A stretch of 63,120 bases of DNA from Nostoc sp. CHAB 5836 (lineage in GTDB: Bacteria > Cyanobacteriota > Cyanobacteriia > Cyanobacteriales > Nostocaceae), in assembly GCF_020829445.1 (NCBI RefSeq), contig NZ_JAIVFV010000020.1:1-63120 (forward strand), written 5' to 3'. Under the pieces are notes generated by a model that ran no database searches, was not told the DNA's origin, and saw nothing but the letters and a program-made list of their open reading frames with translations. Position numbers and translations under genes: made by a program. Below, piece by piece: positions 35,415-44,713 of the stretch. Each line of letters begins with the position of its first letter. The stretch's first letter is position 1.

Positions 35415-36323
35415 GTGCCTAAATATGTTCGTTTGATTTCTCTTCTAATGGTCTGTAGTTTGTGGAGTATGCCAAAAGCCGCTAACGCGCAGGCATTAAT
35501 GCCCCATACGCTACAACTGGATGCGACAAAGTTAGAGAAGCAGGGGTTGACCTTGGCACAAGAGGCGGCTCAACTAGCTCAGTTTCAACAGGTTGAATTA
35601 GCTTTGCCACGAGCGCGGCTGGCTAGTCAACTGGCTCCTAAAAATGAGAAAGTGTGGTTGCTCTTAGGTGGATTGCAAATACAAACTAAAGACTTTGACG
35701 GGGCGATCGCTAGCCTGAAAAAAGGGCAATCTATCAACCCCAAAAATGCTGATATTCTGTTTGCTTTGGGTTCAGTTAATTTTCAGCAGAAAAATTACCA
35801 GGGTGCTGTTGTCAATTACCAAGAGGGTTTGAAGTTAAAACCCAATGACCCAGAGGGGTTGTTTGATTTGGGTAATACTTACTATATGATGGGTAAATTG
35901 CCAGATGCGATCGCACAGTACGATCAAGCAGTCTCTCAAGATAAAAAATTCTGGCCAGCAATTAACAATATTGGCTTAATCAACTACGAACAGGGTGATA
36001 TACCTGAAGCTATTAAGCGATGGCAATCTGCTATAACCCTTGATAAACAAGCCGCAGAACCTTTATTAGCCTTGGCAGTCGCACTGTATACTAAAGGCGA
36101 TGCCTCCGGCGAGCTACGCTTACGCCAACAAGGACTAACCTTGGGAGAAACCGCACTCCGTATCGATTCCCGCTATGCTAATTTGGATTTCCTCAAAGAA
36201 AATCTCTGGGGCGATCGCCTACTGTCTGATACGAAAAAATTCCTCGAGTTACCCCGTATTCAAGCAGCCCTACAGCAAAGAGAAAACTCATCATCAGTCC
36301 CGGAAAAACAGCCGACTCAATAA
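35415..36323 (+). CDS. Exported TPR protein
   Basis: A 302-residue protein with a signal peptide (VRLISLLMVCSLWSMPKAANA) and about five TPRs from residue 50 to 235 (for example VWLLLGGLQIQTKDFDGAIA, PEGLFDLGNTYYMMGKLPDA). It probably acts as a protein-protein scaffold in the periplasm. The start is GTG at 35415; an ATG two bases earlier is out of frame. Residues ASGELRLRQ are encoded by a dispersed repeat (GGCGAGCTACGCTTACGCC) that looks inserted between TPR helices. No operon partner is evident; the exporter genes are divergent. Specific function unknown. Confidence 0.75.
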   Translation: MPKYVRLISLLMVCSLWSMPKAANAQALMPHTLQLDATKLEKQGLTLAQEAAQLAQFQQVELALPRARLASQLAPKNEKVWLLLGGLQIQTKDFDGAIASLKKGQSINPKNADILFALGSVNFQQKNYQGAVVNYQEGLKLKPNDPEGLFDLGNTYYMMGKLPDAIAQYDQAVSQDKKFWPAINNIGLINYEQGDIPEAIKRWQSAITLDKQAAEPLLALAVALYTKGDASGELRLRQQGLTLGETALRIDSRYANLDFLKENLWGDRLLSDTKKFLELPRIQAALQQRENSSSVPEKQPTQ

Positions 36324-36326
36324 AAG

Positions 36327-36582
36327 TTAGGAGTTAGGAGTTGGGAGTTGGGAGTTAAATATTTCAACTCCTCACTAGACATAGGAGTGAAAAAGAATTG
36401 TTTTGACGTAGCATTGCTACGTCTCTACAAGGGTTCTGGGTAACGCATATTTAATTTCACCAGATGTCTACTGATAACTCCTCACTCCAAACTCCAAACT
36501 CCTCACTCCAAACTCTCAACTCCTCACTCCAAACTCCAAACTCCTAACTCCCAACTCCCAACTCCCAACTCCCAACTCTCTG
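36327..36582. repeat. GGAGTT-type tandem repeats on both sides of a MITE
   Basis: Arrays at 36327-36358 (TTAGGAGTTGGGAGTTGGG) and 36473-36582 (AACTCCTCACTCCAAACTCC), in opposite orientation, flank the MITE at 36376-36470. Confidence 0.8.
36376..36470. mobile_element. TAGACATCTGGTG family MITE, copy 3 (inverted)
   Basis: It runs TAGACATAGGAGTGAAAAAG to CACCAGATGTCTA with the palindrome GACGTAGCATTGCTACGTC. One palindrome arm shows a substitution relative to the other copies. Confidence 0.88.
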
Positions 36583-36610
36583 TTTGCCCAATGCCCAATC
36601 CCCCACTCAC

Positions 36611-37825
36611 TTAACGCAATGATTCAATGCTTGGTGAGCCATCAGCTTTGATCCAAGCAATTTGGGCTATGCCGCGATCGCGTGCATATTGGCGAATAGC
36701 GTCTGCATCTCTTCCTCCCAAGTCAATTTCTACCCGCACCAAATCAGTAGAATCTCGGAGTTGTTGCGCGTGGGCAAAGGCGGCGACGTTAGCACTCGGT
36801 GTCTCTGATACTACCAACCAATCACTCGCTGGGGTTGTCTGTGGTAATTGCTGAGTAGACAACAATACTTGGTATAATTCTTCGATGTTTAACCCAAAAC
36901 CAATTCCGGGTATGTTTTCTCCTTGGGGATGATATAGCCCTAAAAGTTGGTCGTAGCGACCACCTCGCCCTAAAACTCTGGCTTGGGATTCGGTATCGTT
37001 GACAACTTCAAAGACAATACCCGTGTAGTAATCTATGGTCTGGATGAGGCTAAGGTCAAGGATTAAGGGGAATTTGTTCTCTGATTCTAGTAATTCTACT
37101 AGGTATTTGAGGTTATTTACTGCCTCTCGCTGTTCTTCGTCTAGATCTAGGCTATTGACTTTTTGTAACACTTCTGCACTTGACCCGCGCAAATCCATGA
37201 TGATTCGGGCGCGATCGCGTAGTTTGTCACTTAAGGGTAAATTATCTATAGTAATCCGGTCGAGATGAGCGATCGCACTGCGAACTTGATTTTGTAGATG
37301 ATCAGGAAAGGCACTCAGGAGCGATCGCGTAATTCCCGCCTCCCCTAAAATTAAATGCCATCCCTGCAAACCCAGTGCTGCCATACAATCTGCTACTAAC
37401 AGCAGCACTTCTGCATTGGCTAGCAATCCGCCAGCACCTAACAACTCCACCCCAGCTTGATAAAACTCCTGTTGGCGATTGTGTCTACTTTCCCAAGTGC
37501 GGCGAAACACATTAGCGTTGTAATACAAGCGTTGCGGATAAGTGGCACCTGCCATCCGAGTGACAACAGTACGAGCAATAGATGCTGTTAATTCTGGACG
37601 TAGCCCTAACTCATCATCTTCGTCATTTTGTTGTAGTTGAATCACCATCTGACGCTGGATTGCTTCCCCCGCCATCAGCGTATCCATACGCTCTAAAGTC
37701 GAGGTGATAATCATGTGATATCCCCAACGGTGAAACACCTGCTGTAATCTATCTTCAATCCAGCGTTTTTTCTCCACATCCAAGGGCAATAAATCCCTGG
37801 CTCCCGCTGCTGGTTGATACACCAT
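36611..37825 (-). CDS. hisZ: ATP phosphoribosyltransferase regulatory subunit
   Basis: HisZ is a histidyl-tRNA-synthetase paralogue that complexes with short-form HisG to catalyse and regulate the first step of histidine synthesis. The 404 residues show the class II synthetase core: ARDLLPLDVEKKRWIEDRL, motif-2-like NVFRRTWESRHNRQQEFYQA with GVELLG, and the region YYTGIVFEVV followed by GRGGRYDQLL. The C-terminal anticodon-binding domain of true HisRS is short, consistent with HisZ. Its ATG overlaps the stop of the upstream DnaJ-TPR gene (TAATG), so the two are probably co-translated. HisG is not in the window. Confidence 0.88.
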   Translation of the reverse strand: MVYQPAAGARDLLPLDVEKKRWIEDRLQQVFHRWGYHMIITSTLERMDTLMAGEAIQRQMVIQLQQNDEDDELGLRPELTASIARTVVTRMAGATYPQRLYYNANVFRRTWESRHNRQQEFYQAGVELLGAGGLLANAEVLLLVADCMAALGLQGWHLILGEAGITRSLLSAFPDHLQNQVRSAIAHLDRITIDNLPLSDKLRDRARIIMDLRGSSAEVLQKVNSLDLDEEQREAVNNLKYLVELLESENKFPLILDLSLIQTIDYYTGIVFEVVNDTESQARVLGRGGRYDQLLGLYHPQGENIPGIGFGLNIEELYQVLLSTQQLPQTTPASDWLVVSETPSANVAAFAHAQQLRDSTDLVRVEIDLGGRDADAIRQYARDRGIAQIAWIKADGSPSIESLR

Positions 37826-38769
37826 TATTTTTTCTTCCCACCAAACAAACCACCGAACAAACCACCACTACCAGATTTATCTGATTGCTTATCTCCATTA
37901 TTGGCGAATGAAGTCACCTTCTGATCGCTAGGTTGTTGTCCTAAAGCTTTATCTATTTTAGGTTTCCATTGCAATGCCATTTCGTCATTGGGGTCTAATT
38001 TTAGAGCGTTGTCGAAGTGGATTTTTGCCATTTTTAGCTGATTTTGCTTCAAATACACCATTGCAATTAAGCTATGGCAGTGACTATTTTTAGGTGCTAG
38101 CTTCAGCGCATCCTGCAACTCTACTTTGGCTTGGGCAAATTGGTTTTTGTCAATCAAAGATTGAGCGCGACGAATGTACTGTTCGACAATCGTGTCTTCT
38201 TTTGCTAGCGCTGGTACTGGTGGTGTATTTACTTGAGGCTTACCTGATTGGACTTTGGGTTGAGCAGGTGGCGGCGGCGCTGCGGATGCTTTGCTTGCAC
38301 TGCGCATTAAATAGACTAAATTCAACTCACTAGCTTGGGCAGTAACTTGCAGTGCTTGCTCTAAAGAATCATATTGGGTTTGGGCTAGTTTAGCGATCGC
38401 ACTTTTATAAAAATGCTCCATATTAGGGGTATCTGCTAACTCTCTAGCCAAGTCGGTGTTTAGAGTTATCGAATTAGACTCTTGTACCAGACGCTTGCCG
38501 ATTTGCGACAAAATTAGAATATATTCCGCGCGAGTGCGATCGGCAGACAGTTTCTCGTAAGCTGGATTAACCAGCTTTGATAGCAATTCGTTTCCTAGCT
38601 GTTTTTGAGCAGCAGTTTGAGTCAAATTACTGTCTGGGTGCAAACGGCGGGCGATTTGCAGATAGCGTTTGCGAATCTCTTTGACATCCACATCAACTGG
38701 AACACACAATACTGCGTGATTATCTATGAAATCATATTTAAATAGTCCACGATCTATTTTGAAAGACAT
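37825..38769 (-). CDS. J-domain/TPR protein
   Basis: A 314-residue protein with an N-terminal J domain (about 10-80), including the HPD tripeptide in IARRLHPDSN that stimulates Hsp70 ATPase, a linker rich in Ala and Pro (PPPPAQPKVQSGKP), and two or three TPRs (QYIRRAQSLIDKNQFAQAKV). The C-terminus is Gly-rich (GGLFGGLFGGKKK). It is likely a cytoplasmic DnaK co-chaperone with a client-binding TPR. The start is taken at 38769 (MSFKIDRG); an ATG six codons upstream is possible. It is coupled to hisZ by TAATG; the functional link is unclear. Confidence 0.82.
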   Translation of the reverse strand: MSFKIDRGLFKYDFIDNHAVLCVPVDVDVKEIRKRYLQIARRLHPDSNLTQTAAQKQLGNELLSKLVNPAYEKLSADRTRAEYILILSQIGKRLVQESNSITLNTDLARELADTPNMEHFYKSAIAKLAQTQYDSLEQALQVTAQASELNLVYLMRSASKASAAPPPPAQPKVQSGKPQVNTPPVPALAKEDTIVEQYIRRAQSLIDKNQFAQAKVELQDALKLAPKNSHCHSLIAMVYLKQNQLKMAKIHFDNALKLDPNDEMALQWKPKIDKALGQQPSDQKVTSFANNGDKQSDKSGSGGLFGGLFGGKKK

Positions 38770-38844
38770 ATGTAGCTCTTGCACCAAAGGAGCAGTTAGA
38801 TTCCTTCTAGTTTACTTCGGTTGATCCGTGATTCGTCAGTAGCA

Positions 38845-38890
38845 AATTGTCATTTGTCATTTGTCGTTTGTCATTTGTCACTTGTACTGA
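38845..38890. repeat. TTGTCAT heptamer tandem repeat
   Basis: TTGTCATTTGTCATTTGTCG and its continuation repeat a 7-mer about five times between the inositol phosphatase and J-domain genes. Confidence 0.8.
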
Positions 38891-38986
38891 GCGACTTGCT
38901 CTGAGCGCAGTCGAACGCGTAGCGTCCCGCTCTTAAGCGAGTCGAAGTATTTGTCGTTTGTTGTCCCGTCACTCCCCCTACTCCCC

Positions 38987-39799
38987 TCATACCCAGGCTG
39001 AAAGTGGCGGAACTTGTGAAAGTTCGCTACTGAGGGAGTCGTGAATATAACCATTTGTAACGAGAATTCTACCTGACTCAATTTTGACAGGACTGCCATC
39101 GTAGGCGGTAACTTTGCCTCCGGCTTCTTGTACCAAAATTATCCCGGCGGCAATATCCCAAGGAGAAAGCCCTCGTTCCCAGTAACCATCGACACGTCCA
39201 CAGGCAACATATGCTAAATCTAACGATGCGGAACCGCTACGCCTGACTCCTTGGGTAAGATGGGTGAGGTGACTAAATTCTGCGTAGTTGTTATCCGAGG
39301 TTTCGCGGCGATCGTAGGCAAATCCTGTCACTAGTAGGCTTTTACTCAGTTCAGATGTTACAGAAACCTTGATGGGATGATGGTTACGAGTTGCTCCCAA
39401 GCCAGCAGCAGCACGGAATAGCTCCTTGTGGAATGGGTCATAAATTACACCAACTTGGGGAAGACCATTAATTAACAGCCCGATGGAAACGGCAAAAAAT
39501 GGGTATTGATGAGCGTAGTTGGTTGTGCCATCTAGAGGATCTATTGCCCAAAGGTATTCATTCTCTTGATTCCCTAATTTCCCTGATTCTTCAGCAAGGA
39601 TGGAGTGTTGGGGAAAGTGATGACGCAAAATTTCTAAAATCAACTCCTCTGAGGCTTTATCAGCAGCAGTGACTAAATCACCAGAGCGTCCTTTTTCAAT
39701 AATTGCGTCTTCTAACTTACCCAAGTAACCTTGCAAAATAGCACCAGCCGCTAAGGCCGCTTCCGTAGCAATATCTAGAAAAATTTGTAGATTTGTCAT
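38987..39799 (-). CDS. suhB: Inositol monophosphatase family protein
   Basis: A 270-residue Mg2+-dependent phosphatase of the IMPase family. The lithium-sensitive phosphatase motifs are present: SILAEESGKLG (metal ligand Glu), WAIDPLDGTTNYAHQYP (DPxDGT) and SPWDIAAGIILVQEAGG (WD.AA). Likely substrates are inositol phosphates, but histidinol phosphate and other small sugar phosphates are hydrolysed by relatives; in cyanobacteria the histidinol-phosphatase role is sometimes assigned to this family. It lies upstream of the hisZ-DnaJ pair on the same strand, which is suggestive but not proof. Length normal. Confidence 0.85.
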   Translation of the reverse strand: MTNLQIFLDIATEAALAAGAILQGYLGKLEDAIIEKGRSGDLVTAADKASEELILEILRHHFPQHSILAEESGKLGNQENEYLWAIDPLDGTTNYAHQYPFFAVSIGLLINGLPQVGVIYDPFHKELFRAAAGLGATRNHHPIKVSVTSELSKSLLVTGFAYDRRETSDNNYAEFSHLTHLTQGVRRSGSASLDLAYVACGRVDGYWERGLSPWDIAAGIILVQEAGGKVTAYDGSPVKIESGRILVTNGYIHDSLSSELSQVPPLSAWV

Positions 39800-39951
39800 T
39801 ATGTTAGGAGTTATACCATTTCTTTCTGAGGCTGCGCCAAATTCTCTTGGCTTTTTCTTTCTTTACTTTGTGTCCTTCTCTTACGAGACGCTGCGCGAAT
39901 GCGCCCTTTGCGGTTCGTTGCTCATATAGTTTGGCGGATCTTCATACAGAA

Positions 39952-40045
39952 TAGACATCTGGTGAAATTAAATATGCGTTACCCAGAACCCTTGTAGAGA
40001 CGTAGCACTGCTACGTCAAAACAATTCTTTTTCACCAGACGTCTC
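39952..40045. mobile_element. TAGACATCTGGTG family MITE, copy 4
   Basis: It runs TAGACATCTGGTGAAATT to TTTCACCAGACGTCTC; the right terminus has mutated. The palindrome reads GACGTAGCACTGCTACGTC. Confidence 0.85.
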
Positions 40046-40096
40046 TTGTCGAGACGCGAAATTTCGCGTCTCGACTATCCCTGTTAAGAGGTTGGA

Positions 40097-40918
40097 TTAA
40101 AAATAAGAAATCCAATCACTCCAACTACCAGCATAAAGTTTACCCTTGCTAATGCCGGCTAATTCTAAAGAAAGTAAATTCACACAAGCAGTAACACCAG
40201 AGCCGCAATATACCAAGATTTCTTTGGCTGTTTCTAACTTTTCCCAGCGACGGCGTTGTTCCTCTTCAGGGAGTAGGTAGCCATTGGAGTCTGTAACTTC
40301 TTGCCAAGGATAGTTGACTGCACCGGGAATATGACCTGCAATTTGATCAATTGGCTCTCGTTCACCTCGGTAGCGATCGCTTTCTCTTGAGTCTACCAAT
40401 ACTACCTCGGGGCTATGTTTCCGGTTTTTCACGGCTGTAATATCCACAACCTTTTCTGTTTGCACTTGAGCGACAAACGTACCCATTCGCGGCGGAGGAA
40501 TAATATTTGTAACAGGATACTCAGCTTTTTGCCATCCAGCAAAGCCTCCATCCAGTACTGCTACTTGCTCATGTCCTAGATAGCGCAATAGCCACCACAG
40601 ACGAGCCGCAAAGGTAAAGCGCGAATCATCATAAGCTACAATTAGAGTCTTTTGGTAATTTACCCCGATGGCAACCAATTTGTTAGCTATGTCATTGGGG
40701 TTAGGTAAAGGATGTCTCCCGCCATGCTTAACTACTGGACTGGAAAGATCCTGATTCAAATCTAGGTAATATGACCCTTTTATATGACTTGTTTGATACT
40801 GTTGTTGCCCTAGCTGTGGATCGGCCAGAGAAAAGCGACAATCTACAACCACGACTTGCGGATCTTCTAGATGTTCAAACAGCCAAGCTGGCGAAACAAC
40901 AAATTGGGGATTGGGCAT
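40097..40918 (-). CDS. sseA: Sulfurtransferase (rhodanese/3-mercaptopyruvate type)
   Basis: A 273-residue tandem-rhodanese protein: an N-terminal inactive-like rhodanese domain (VVVDCRFSLADPQLG, VAYDDSRFTFAARLWWLLRY) and a C-terminal one with the catalytic cysteine in VYCGSGVTACVNLLSLE. The loop CGSGVTA is typical of 3-mercaptopyruvate sulfurtransferases. It would transfer sulfur from mercaptopyruvate or thiosulfate to cyanide, thiols or proteins. The IDQIAGHIPGAVNYPW segment before the active site is also family-typical. A monocistronic gene; its start lies within a few bases of a tandem repeat array upstream. Confidence 0.9.
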   Translation of the reverse strand: MPNPQFVVSPAWLFEHLEDPQVVVVDCRFSLADPQLGQQQYQTSHIKGSYYLDLNQDLSSPVVKHGGRHPLPNPNDIANKLVAIGVNYQKTLIVAYDDSRFTFAARLWWLLRYLGHEQVAVLDGGFAGWQKAEYPVTNIIPPPRMGTFVAQVQTEKVVDITAVKNRKHSPEVVLVDSRESDRYRGEREPIDQIAGHIPGAVNYPWQEVTDSNGYLLPEEEQRRRWEKLETAKEILVYCGSGVTACVNLLSLELAGISKGKLYAGSWSDWISYF

Positions 40919-40930
40919 TGGGCAAACAGA

Positions 40931-41090
40931 GAGTTAGGAGTTAGGAGTTAGGAGTTAGGAGTTAGGAGTTGGGAGTTGGGAGTTGGGAGTTGGGACTTAG
41001 GAGTTGGGAGTTTGGAGTAAAAGTTATTCTTCTCGTGCCCCCTCATCCCCCTCATCCCCCTCATCCCCCTCATCCCCCTCATCCCCTAAC
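40931..41090. repeat. Two short tandem repeat arrays (GTTAGGA and CCCCCTCAT units)
   Basis: From 40931 AGTTAGGAGTTAGGAG units pass into GGGAGTTGGGAG. From about 41038 the 9-mer CCCCCTCAT repeats five times. The same 9-mer, on the other strand, forms part of rsmB at the right edge. From 41090 to 41495 only a fragment of a CAATAC-type element end (CTTAACCCAAGCGTATTGG) is visible, plus presumed promoter DNA. Confidence 0.85.
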
Positions 41091-41495
41091 CCCATGTTTG
41101 GGAGAAGGGGAGACGCTAACGCGTTGGCGCAGCCTAAGAAGAGAAGGCGGTTCGTAAAAAAAACTGACTTTTACTGAGAGTTTTAGTCTTAACCCAAGCG
41201 TATTGGCTTTTAATGGTCTGCTTATTTTTGCCAAGCTGTACTAGATTAAAGAATCTCCGTAAAAAACCTGTTTGAACATTTGTAAAAATTCATCATACTG
41301 AAAATTATAAGCAAAAAAATTGACAACAATATCCCAATTGTTCGTAACATAAAAATAGATGCTGCGAAAGACTTAGATCGGCAGCTGATCATAATGCATA
41401 ATCCCTATGGAAACTCTGGCTACAATACAGTCGAATATTAAATTTGCTTTTTAAAGCTAACATGATTAACTTCTGCAATAACTTGGAGTGCCTTT

Positions 41496-42716
41496 GTGAT
41501 TGAATGGAAAAACGATACAGCCTTTTCAGAAAAAATTATTAGTGGTTCAAACGCCATTAGCACAGTGAAGAGTATTGATTCAACTCATGCCGTAGGATCG
41601 CCAAAAGTGGAGGATTATTCTTTAGACTTATCTCAAAAAGACCTGATCATTGAAGATCGCCAAGCAGTGTCTTCTTGGATGAAAGCCGATCTTAATTGGG
41701 GTGATGATTCAATGGTCTCTAGAATACTACAAGCCAAAGATTCTGAAGGCAATGGGTTTGATTTAGATCCGCCGAAGGTTTTAGTAGTTGATGATCATGC
41801 GGCCAGTCGCATGACTGCTGTCACCCTCTTGGGGATGGAAGGATACGAAGTAATTGAGGCGGACAGTGGTTCCATTGTTGTCGGATTGGTAACTCAAAAA
41901 CAACCAGATTTGATTTTGCTGGATGTGATGATGCCAGGAATGGATGGATTTGAAGTGTGCCAATTGCTGAAACAGGATGAGCAGACTAGGCTAATCCCAG
42001 TGATTTTTATTACCGCGTTAGATGACAAGCGATCGCGCATTCGCGGAATTGAAGTTGGGGGAGATGATTTTCTCACCAAACCCTTTGATCGTGTGGAACT
42101 GGCGGCGCGTCTAAAGTCCTTGGTGCGGCAAAAGCGTCTGAACGAAGATTTAGACCATGCCGAACAAGTACTATTTTCCATTGCCATGTCCATTGAAAGC
42201 CGCGATCCCAATACAGGCAACCATTGTGAACGACTGGTAAAACTGGGACAACTTTTTGGTGAATACCTCGACCTCTCACGCTACCAAATTCGAGATATGA
42301 TGTGGGGTAGTTATCTCCACGATATCGGTAAGGTGGGTATTCCCGATGCAGTGCTGCTGAAAAAAGAGAAACTCACTCCCGAAGATTGGCAAATCATGCA
42401 GCAGCACGTTTTGATTGGGGAAAAAATCTGCCAGCCACTACGCAGTATGCGGGGTGTAATTCCGATTATTCGCCATCACCACGAACGCTGGGATGGCTCA
42501 GGCTACCCTGATGGACTCAAGGGGGATAATATTCCTTACCTAGCGCAAATATTTCAGCTGATTGATATTTACGATGCCCTAACTAGCGAAAGGCCTTACA
42601 AAAGAGCTTTTACTTCAGCAGAAGCACTTTCAGTGATGCAAGAAGAAACTGATTCCGGTTGGCGTAATCCCAAACTAATGCAGCAGTTTGCCGAATTTAT
42701 TCGCTCCTGTTATTAA
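41496..42716 (+). CDS. Response regulator with HD-GYP output domain
   Basis: A 406-residue regulator. The first 90 residues have no recognisable domain. A receiver domain follows (about 92-215) with VLVVDDHAASR, phosphoacceptor Asp in LILLDVMMPGMDGFEV, and KPFDRVEL. The HD-GYP domain covers about 230-400: NHCERLVKLGQL, HDIGKVGIPDAVLLK, HHERWDGSGYPDGLKG, DIYDALTSERPYKRAF. HD-GYP enzymes hydrolyse cyclic di-GMP, so it probably lowers c-di-GMP on phosphorylation. The cognate kinase is not next to it. The start is a GTG at 41496; the long N-terminus is similar in composition to coding sequence, but its start is uncertain. Confidence 0.9.
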   Translation: MIEWKNDTAFSEKIISGSNAISTVKSIDSTHAVGSPKVEDYSLDLSQKDLIIEDRQAVSSWMKADLNWGDDSMVSRILQAKDSEGNGFDLDPPKVLVVDDHAASRMTAVTLLGMEGYEVIEADSGSIVVGLVTQKQPDLILLDVMMPGMDGFEVCQLLKQDEQTRLIPVIFITALDDKRSRIRGIEVGGDDFLTKPFDRVELAARLKSLVRQKRLNEDLDHAEQVLFSIAMSIESRDPNTGNHCERLVKLGQLFGEYLDLSRYQIRDMMWGSYLHDIGKVGIPDAVLLKKEKLTPEDWQIMQQHVLIGEKICQPLRSMRGVIPIIRHHHERWDGSGYPDGLKGDNIPYLAQIFQLIDIYDALTSERPYKRAFTSAEALSVMQEETDSGWRNPKLMQQFAEFIRSCY

Positions 42717-42727
42717 ATTATTTTAAA

Positions 42728-42934
42728 ACGCACGTATGTTTGTGCTGATGTGTGATGGATAGAGATGAAAACGCTGCTAGAAATATCCTTAGTACAATAT
42801 TTCATAAATTCGTAGCGAATTCTCTGCGAACCTACCCTACGGGAAGGCGAGGCGCCTATGCGTTTAAATTTCAACCCTCAATTCGCCAGGCTTTTATGCT
42901 GCATCTGTACTTAGTCGAGGATTGGGTACGGTAG
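42728..42934 (+). pseudogene. tnpB: Remnant of an IS200/IS605-type TnpB
   Basis: The segment VMDRDENAARNIL matches the third RuvC motif of TnpB (D-x-N-A-A-x-N-I), and the Cys codons just before it (HVCLC, then a stop, then CVMDRD) look like the end of the zinc-finger. Only this C-terminal scrap survives; an in-frame TGA interrupts it and no N-terminal part, TnpA or clear end structures can be seen. The tail after NILSTIF does not resemble TnpB. It lies just after the HD-GYP regulator. Confidence 0.7.
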
Positions 42935-43103
42935 GGCATACCAAAACCTTTGCACTAGACGCTCTTCCCCCCTTGGGGAGATGAAACCTCTACTCTAGTT
43001 GGTGAAAACCTGCTTGAGCAAGTTATGTCTTTGATTCAAGAATCTCAGTTCCTTCAAGGCTGAGAGTGTCAATTATAATTTCACTGATAGCTGATAGCTA
43101 ATT

Positions 43104-44456
43104 ATGGTAGTTGTAGCAATTCTAGCGGCGGGACGCGGCACACGGATGAAATCACACTTACCCAAGGTTTTACATTCTTTAGGTGGGCGATCGCTTGTCG
43201 AGAGAGTTCTCGAAAGTGTAGAACCAGTTTCCCCCTCACGGCGAATCTTGATTGTGGGATATCAGTCCGAGGAAGTGGAAGCCGCCATGCATTCAATTAA
43301 GAGTTTGGAGTTTGTCCAACAGACTGTGCAATTAGGGACAGGTCACGCCATCCAACAATTACTTCCTCACTTGGAAGACTACACTGGGGATTTGCTAGTG
43401 CTTAACGGTGATTTACCGTTGATACGCACCGAAACCCTGAAGCAGATGTTACAAACTCACACCCGAAATCAAAACGCTGCCACTATCCTCACCTCGCACC
43501 TACCCGATCCCACCGGCTACGGGCGCGTTTTTTGTAACGATGAAAATATTGTGCAGCAAATGGTGGAACATAAGGATTGTACTGCTGCTCAAAGAGAAAA
43601 TCACCGCATTAACGCTGGAGTTTACTGCTTTCGCTGGCAAGATTTGGCAAAGGTGCTGCCCCACCTACAGGCAAACAATGCCCAAAAAGAATACTATCTC
43701 ACCGATGCCGTCACTCAGGTTGGACAAGTGATGGCAGTGGATGTGGAAGATTACCAAGAAATTCTCGGCATTAACGATCGCCTGCAACTAGCAACAGCAT
43801 CTGAAATTTTGCAAAGGCGAGTCAAGGAAAAATGGATGCTGGCGGGTGTCACCCTCATCGACCCCACAAGCATCACCATTGATGAAACCGTAGAATTAGA
43901 GCCGGATGTAATTATTGAACCCCAAACTCACCTGCGAGGAAATACGGTGATTCAAACCGGAAGTCACATTGGGCCGGGAAGTTTAATTGAAAATAGCCAG
44001 TTGAGTGAAAATGTCACGGTACAGTATTCGGTAGTCATAAATAGTACTGTGCAAGCAGGAAGCAGAATTGGCCCCTATGCTCATTTACGCGGTCAGGTAC
44101 AAGTGGGTGCTGGTTGTCGTGTGGGGAATTTTGTGGAATTGAAAAATACTCAATTAGGCGATCGCACGAATGCAGCACATTTGTCATATATAGGTGATAC
44201 CGTTGTTGGTAATCAGGTGAATATTGGTGCTGGTACAATTATTGCCAATTATGACGGCGTGAAGAAACATCGTACCAAAATCGGCGATCGCACAAAAACT
44301 GGTGCCAATAGCGTTTTAGTGGCTCCACTCACCTTGGGAGATGATGTCTACATCGCAGCTGGTTCTACAGTCACAGAAGATGTGCCTGATGATTCTCTGG
44401 CGATCGCTCGTAGTCGTCAGGTGGTGAAACCAGCTTGGCGCAGGAAGAGCCAATAA
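43104..44456 (+). CDS. glmU: Bifunctional UDP-N-acetylglucosamine pyrophosphorylase/glucosamine-1-P N-acetyltransferase
   Basis: Makes UDP-GlcNAc for peptidoglycan and lipopolysaccharide in two steps. The 450 residues show the nucleotidyltransferase domain first ([38 protein letters not shown]) and a left-handed beta-helix from about residue 255 with hexapeptide repeats ([44 protein letters not shown]), ending with [14 protein letters not shown] and [13 protein letters not shown] of the acetyltransferase active site. Length normal. The start ATG stands at the end of a leader with no visible operon partner. Confidence 0.97.
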   Translation: MVVVAILAAGRGTRMKSHLPKVLHSLGGRSLVERVLESVEPVSPSRRILIVGYQSEEVEAAMHSIKSLEFVQQTVQLGTGHAIQQLLPHLEDYTGDLLVLNGDLPLIRTETLKQMLQTHTRNQNAATILTSHLPDPTGYGRVFCNDENIVQQMVEHKDCTAAQRENHRINAGVYCFRWQDLAKVLPHLQANNAQKEYYLTDAVTQVGQVMAVDVEDYQEILGINDRLQLATASEILQRRVKEKWMLAGVTLIDPTSITIDETVELEPDVIIEPQTHLRGNTVIQTGSHIGPGSLIENSQLSENVTVQYSVVINSTVQAGSRIGPYAHLRGQVQVGAGCRVGNFVELKNTQLGDRTNAAHLSYIGDTVVGNQVNIGAGTIIANYDGVKKHRTKIGDRTKTGANSVLVAPLTLGDDVYIAAGSTVTEDVPDDSLAIARSRQVVKPAWRRKSQ

Positions 44457-44503
44457 AGTGATAATGAAATCATCAGATTAGCTGATTCAACTACAGGTAA
44501 AAG

Positions 44504-44713
44504 ATGAGAAAAACAAAACAACTTACCGCGATTATTGAGCGTGAACAAAAGGGCTATATATCCCTTTGTCCAGAATTAGATATTGCTAGCCAAGGTGACA
44601 CCATCGAAGAAGCACGCAGTAATTTGGTTGAAGCATTGGAATTATTTTTTGAGACAGCTGACCCCTCTGAAGTCCAAGATCGGCTAATTACAGAAGTCTT
44701 TATTAGGGACTGA
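44504..44713 (+). CDS. hicB: HicB-family antitoxin, C-terminus cut by a MITE
   Basis: A 69-residue partial-RNase-H-fold antitoxin: LTAIIEREQKGYISLCPELD, then ASQGDTIEEARSNLVEALEL and FFETADPSEVQDRLITEVFI. The last two codons (Arg-Asp) and the stop come from the inverted-repeat element that begins at 44706. If that element and one copy of the flanking TTA are removed, the frame continues I-T-R-L-E-V-S-V-G-stop, the usual HicB ending. The partner HicA is only a remnant at 45031. In hicBA systems HicB blocks the HicA RNase and represses the operon; here it is probably an orphan, either harmless or neutralising a distant toxin. Confidence 0.85.
   Translation: MRKTKQLTAIIEREQKGYISLCPELDIASQGDTIEEARSNLVEALELFFETADPSEVQDRLITEVFIRD

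Noticed and set aside
36473..36582. Possible CRISPR array in the GGAGTT-type and TTGTCAT-type repeats
   Set aside because: Units are 7-20 bp with no unique spacers of constant length and no cas genes. They are short tandem repeats.
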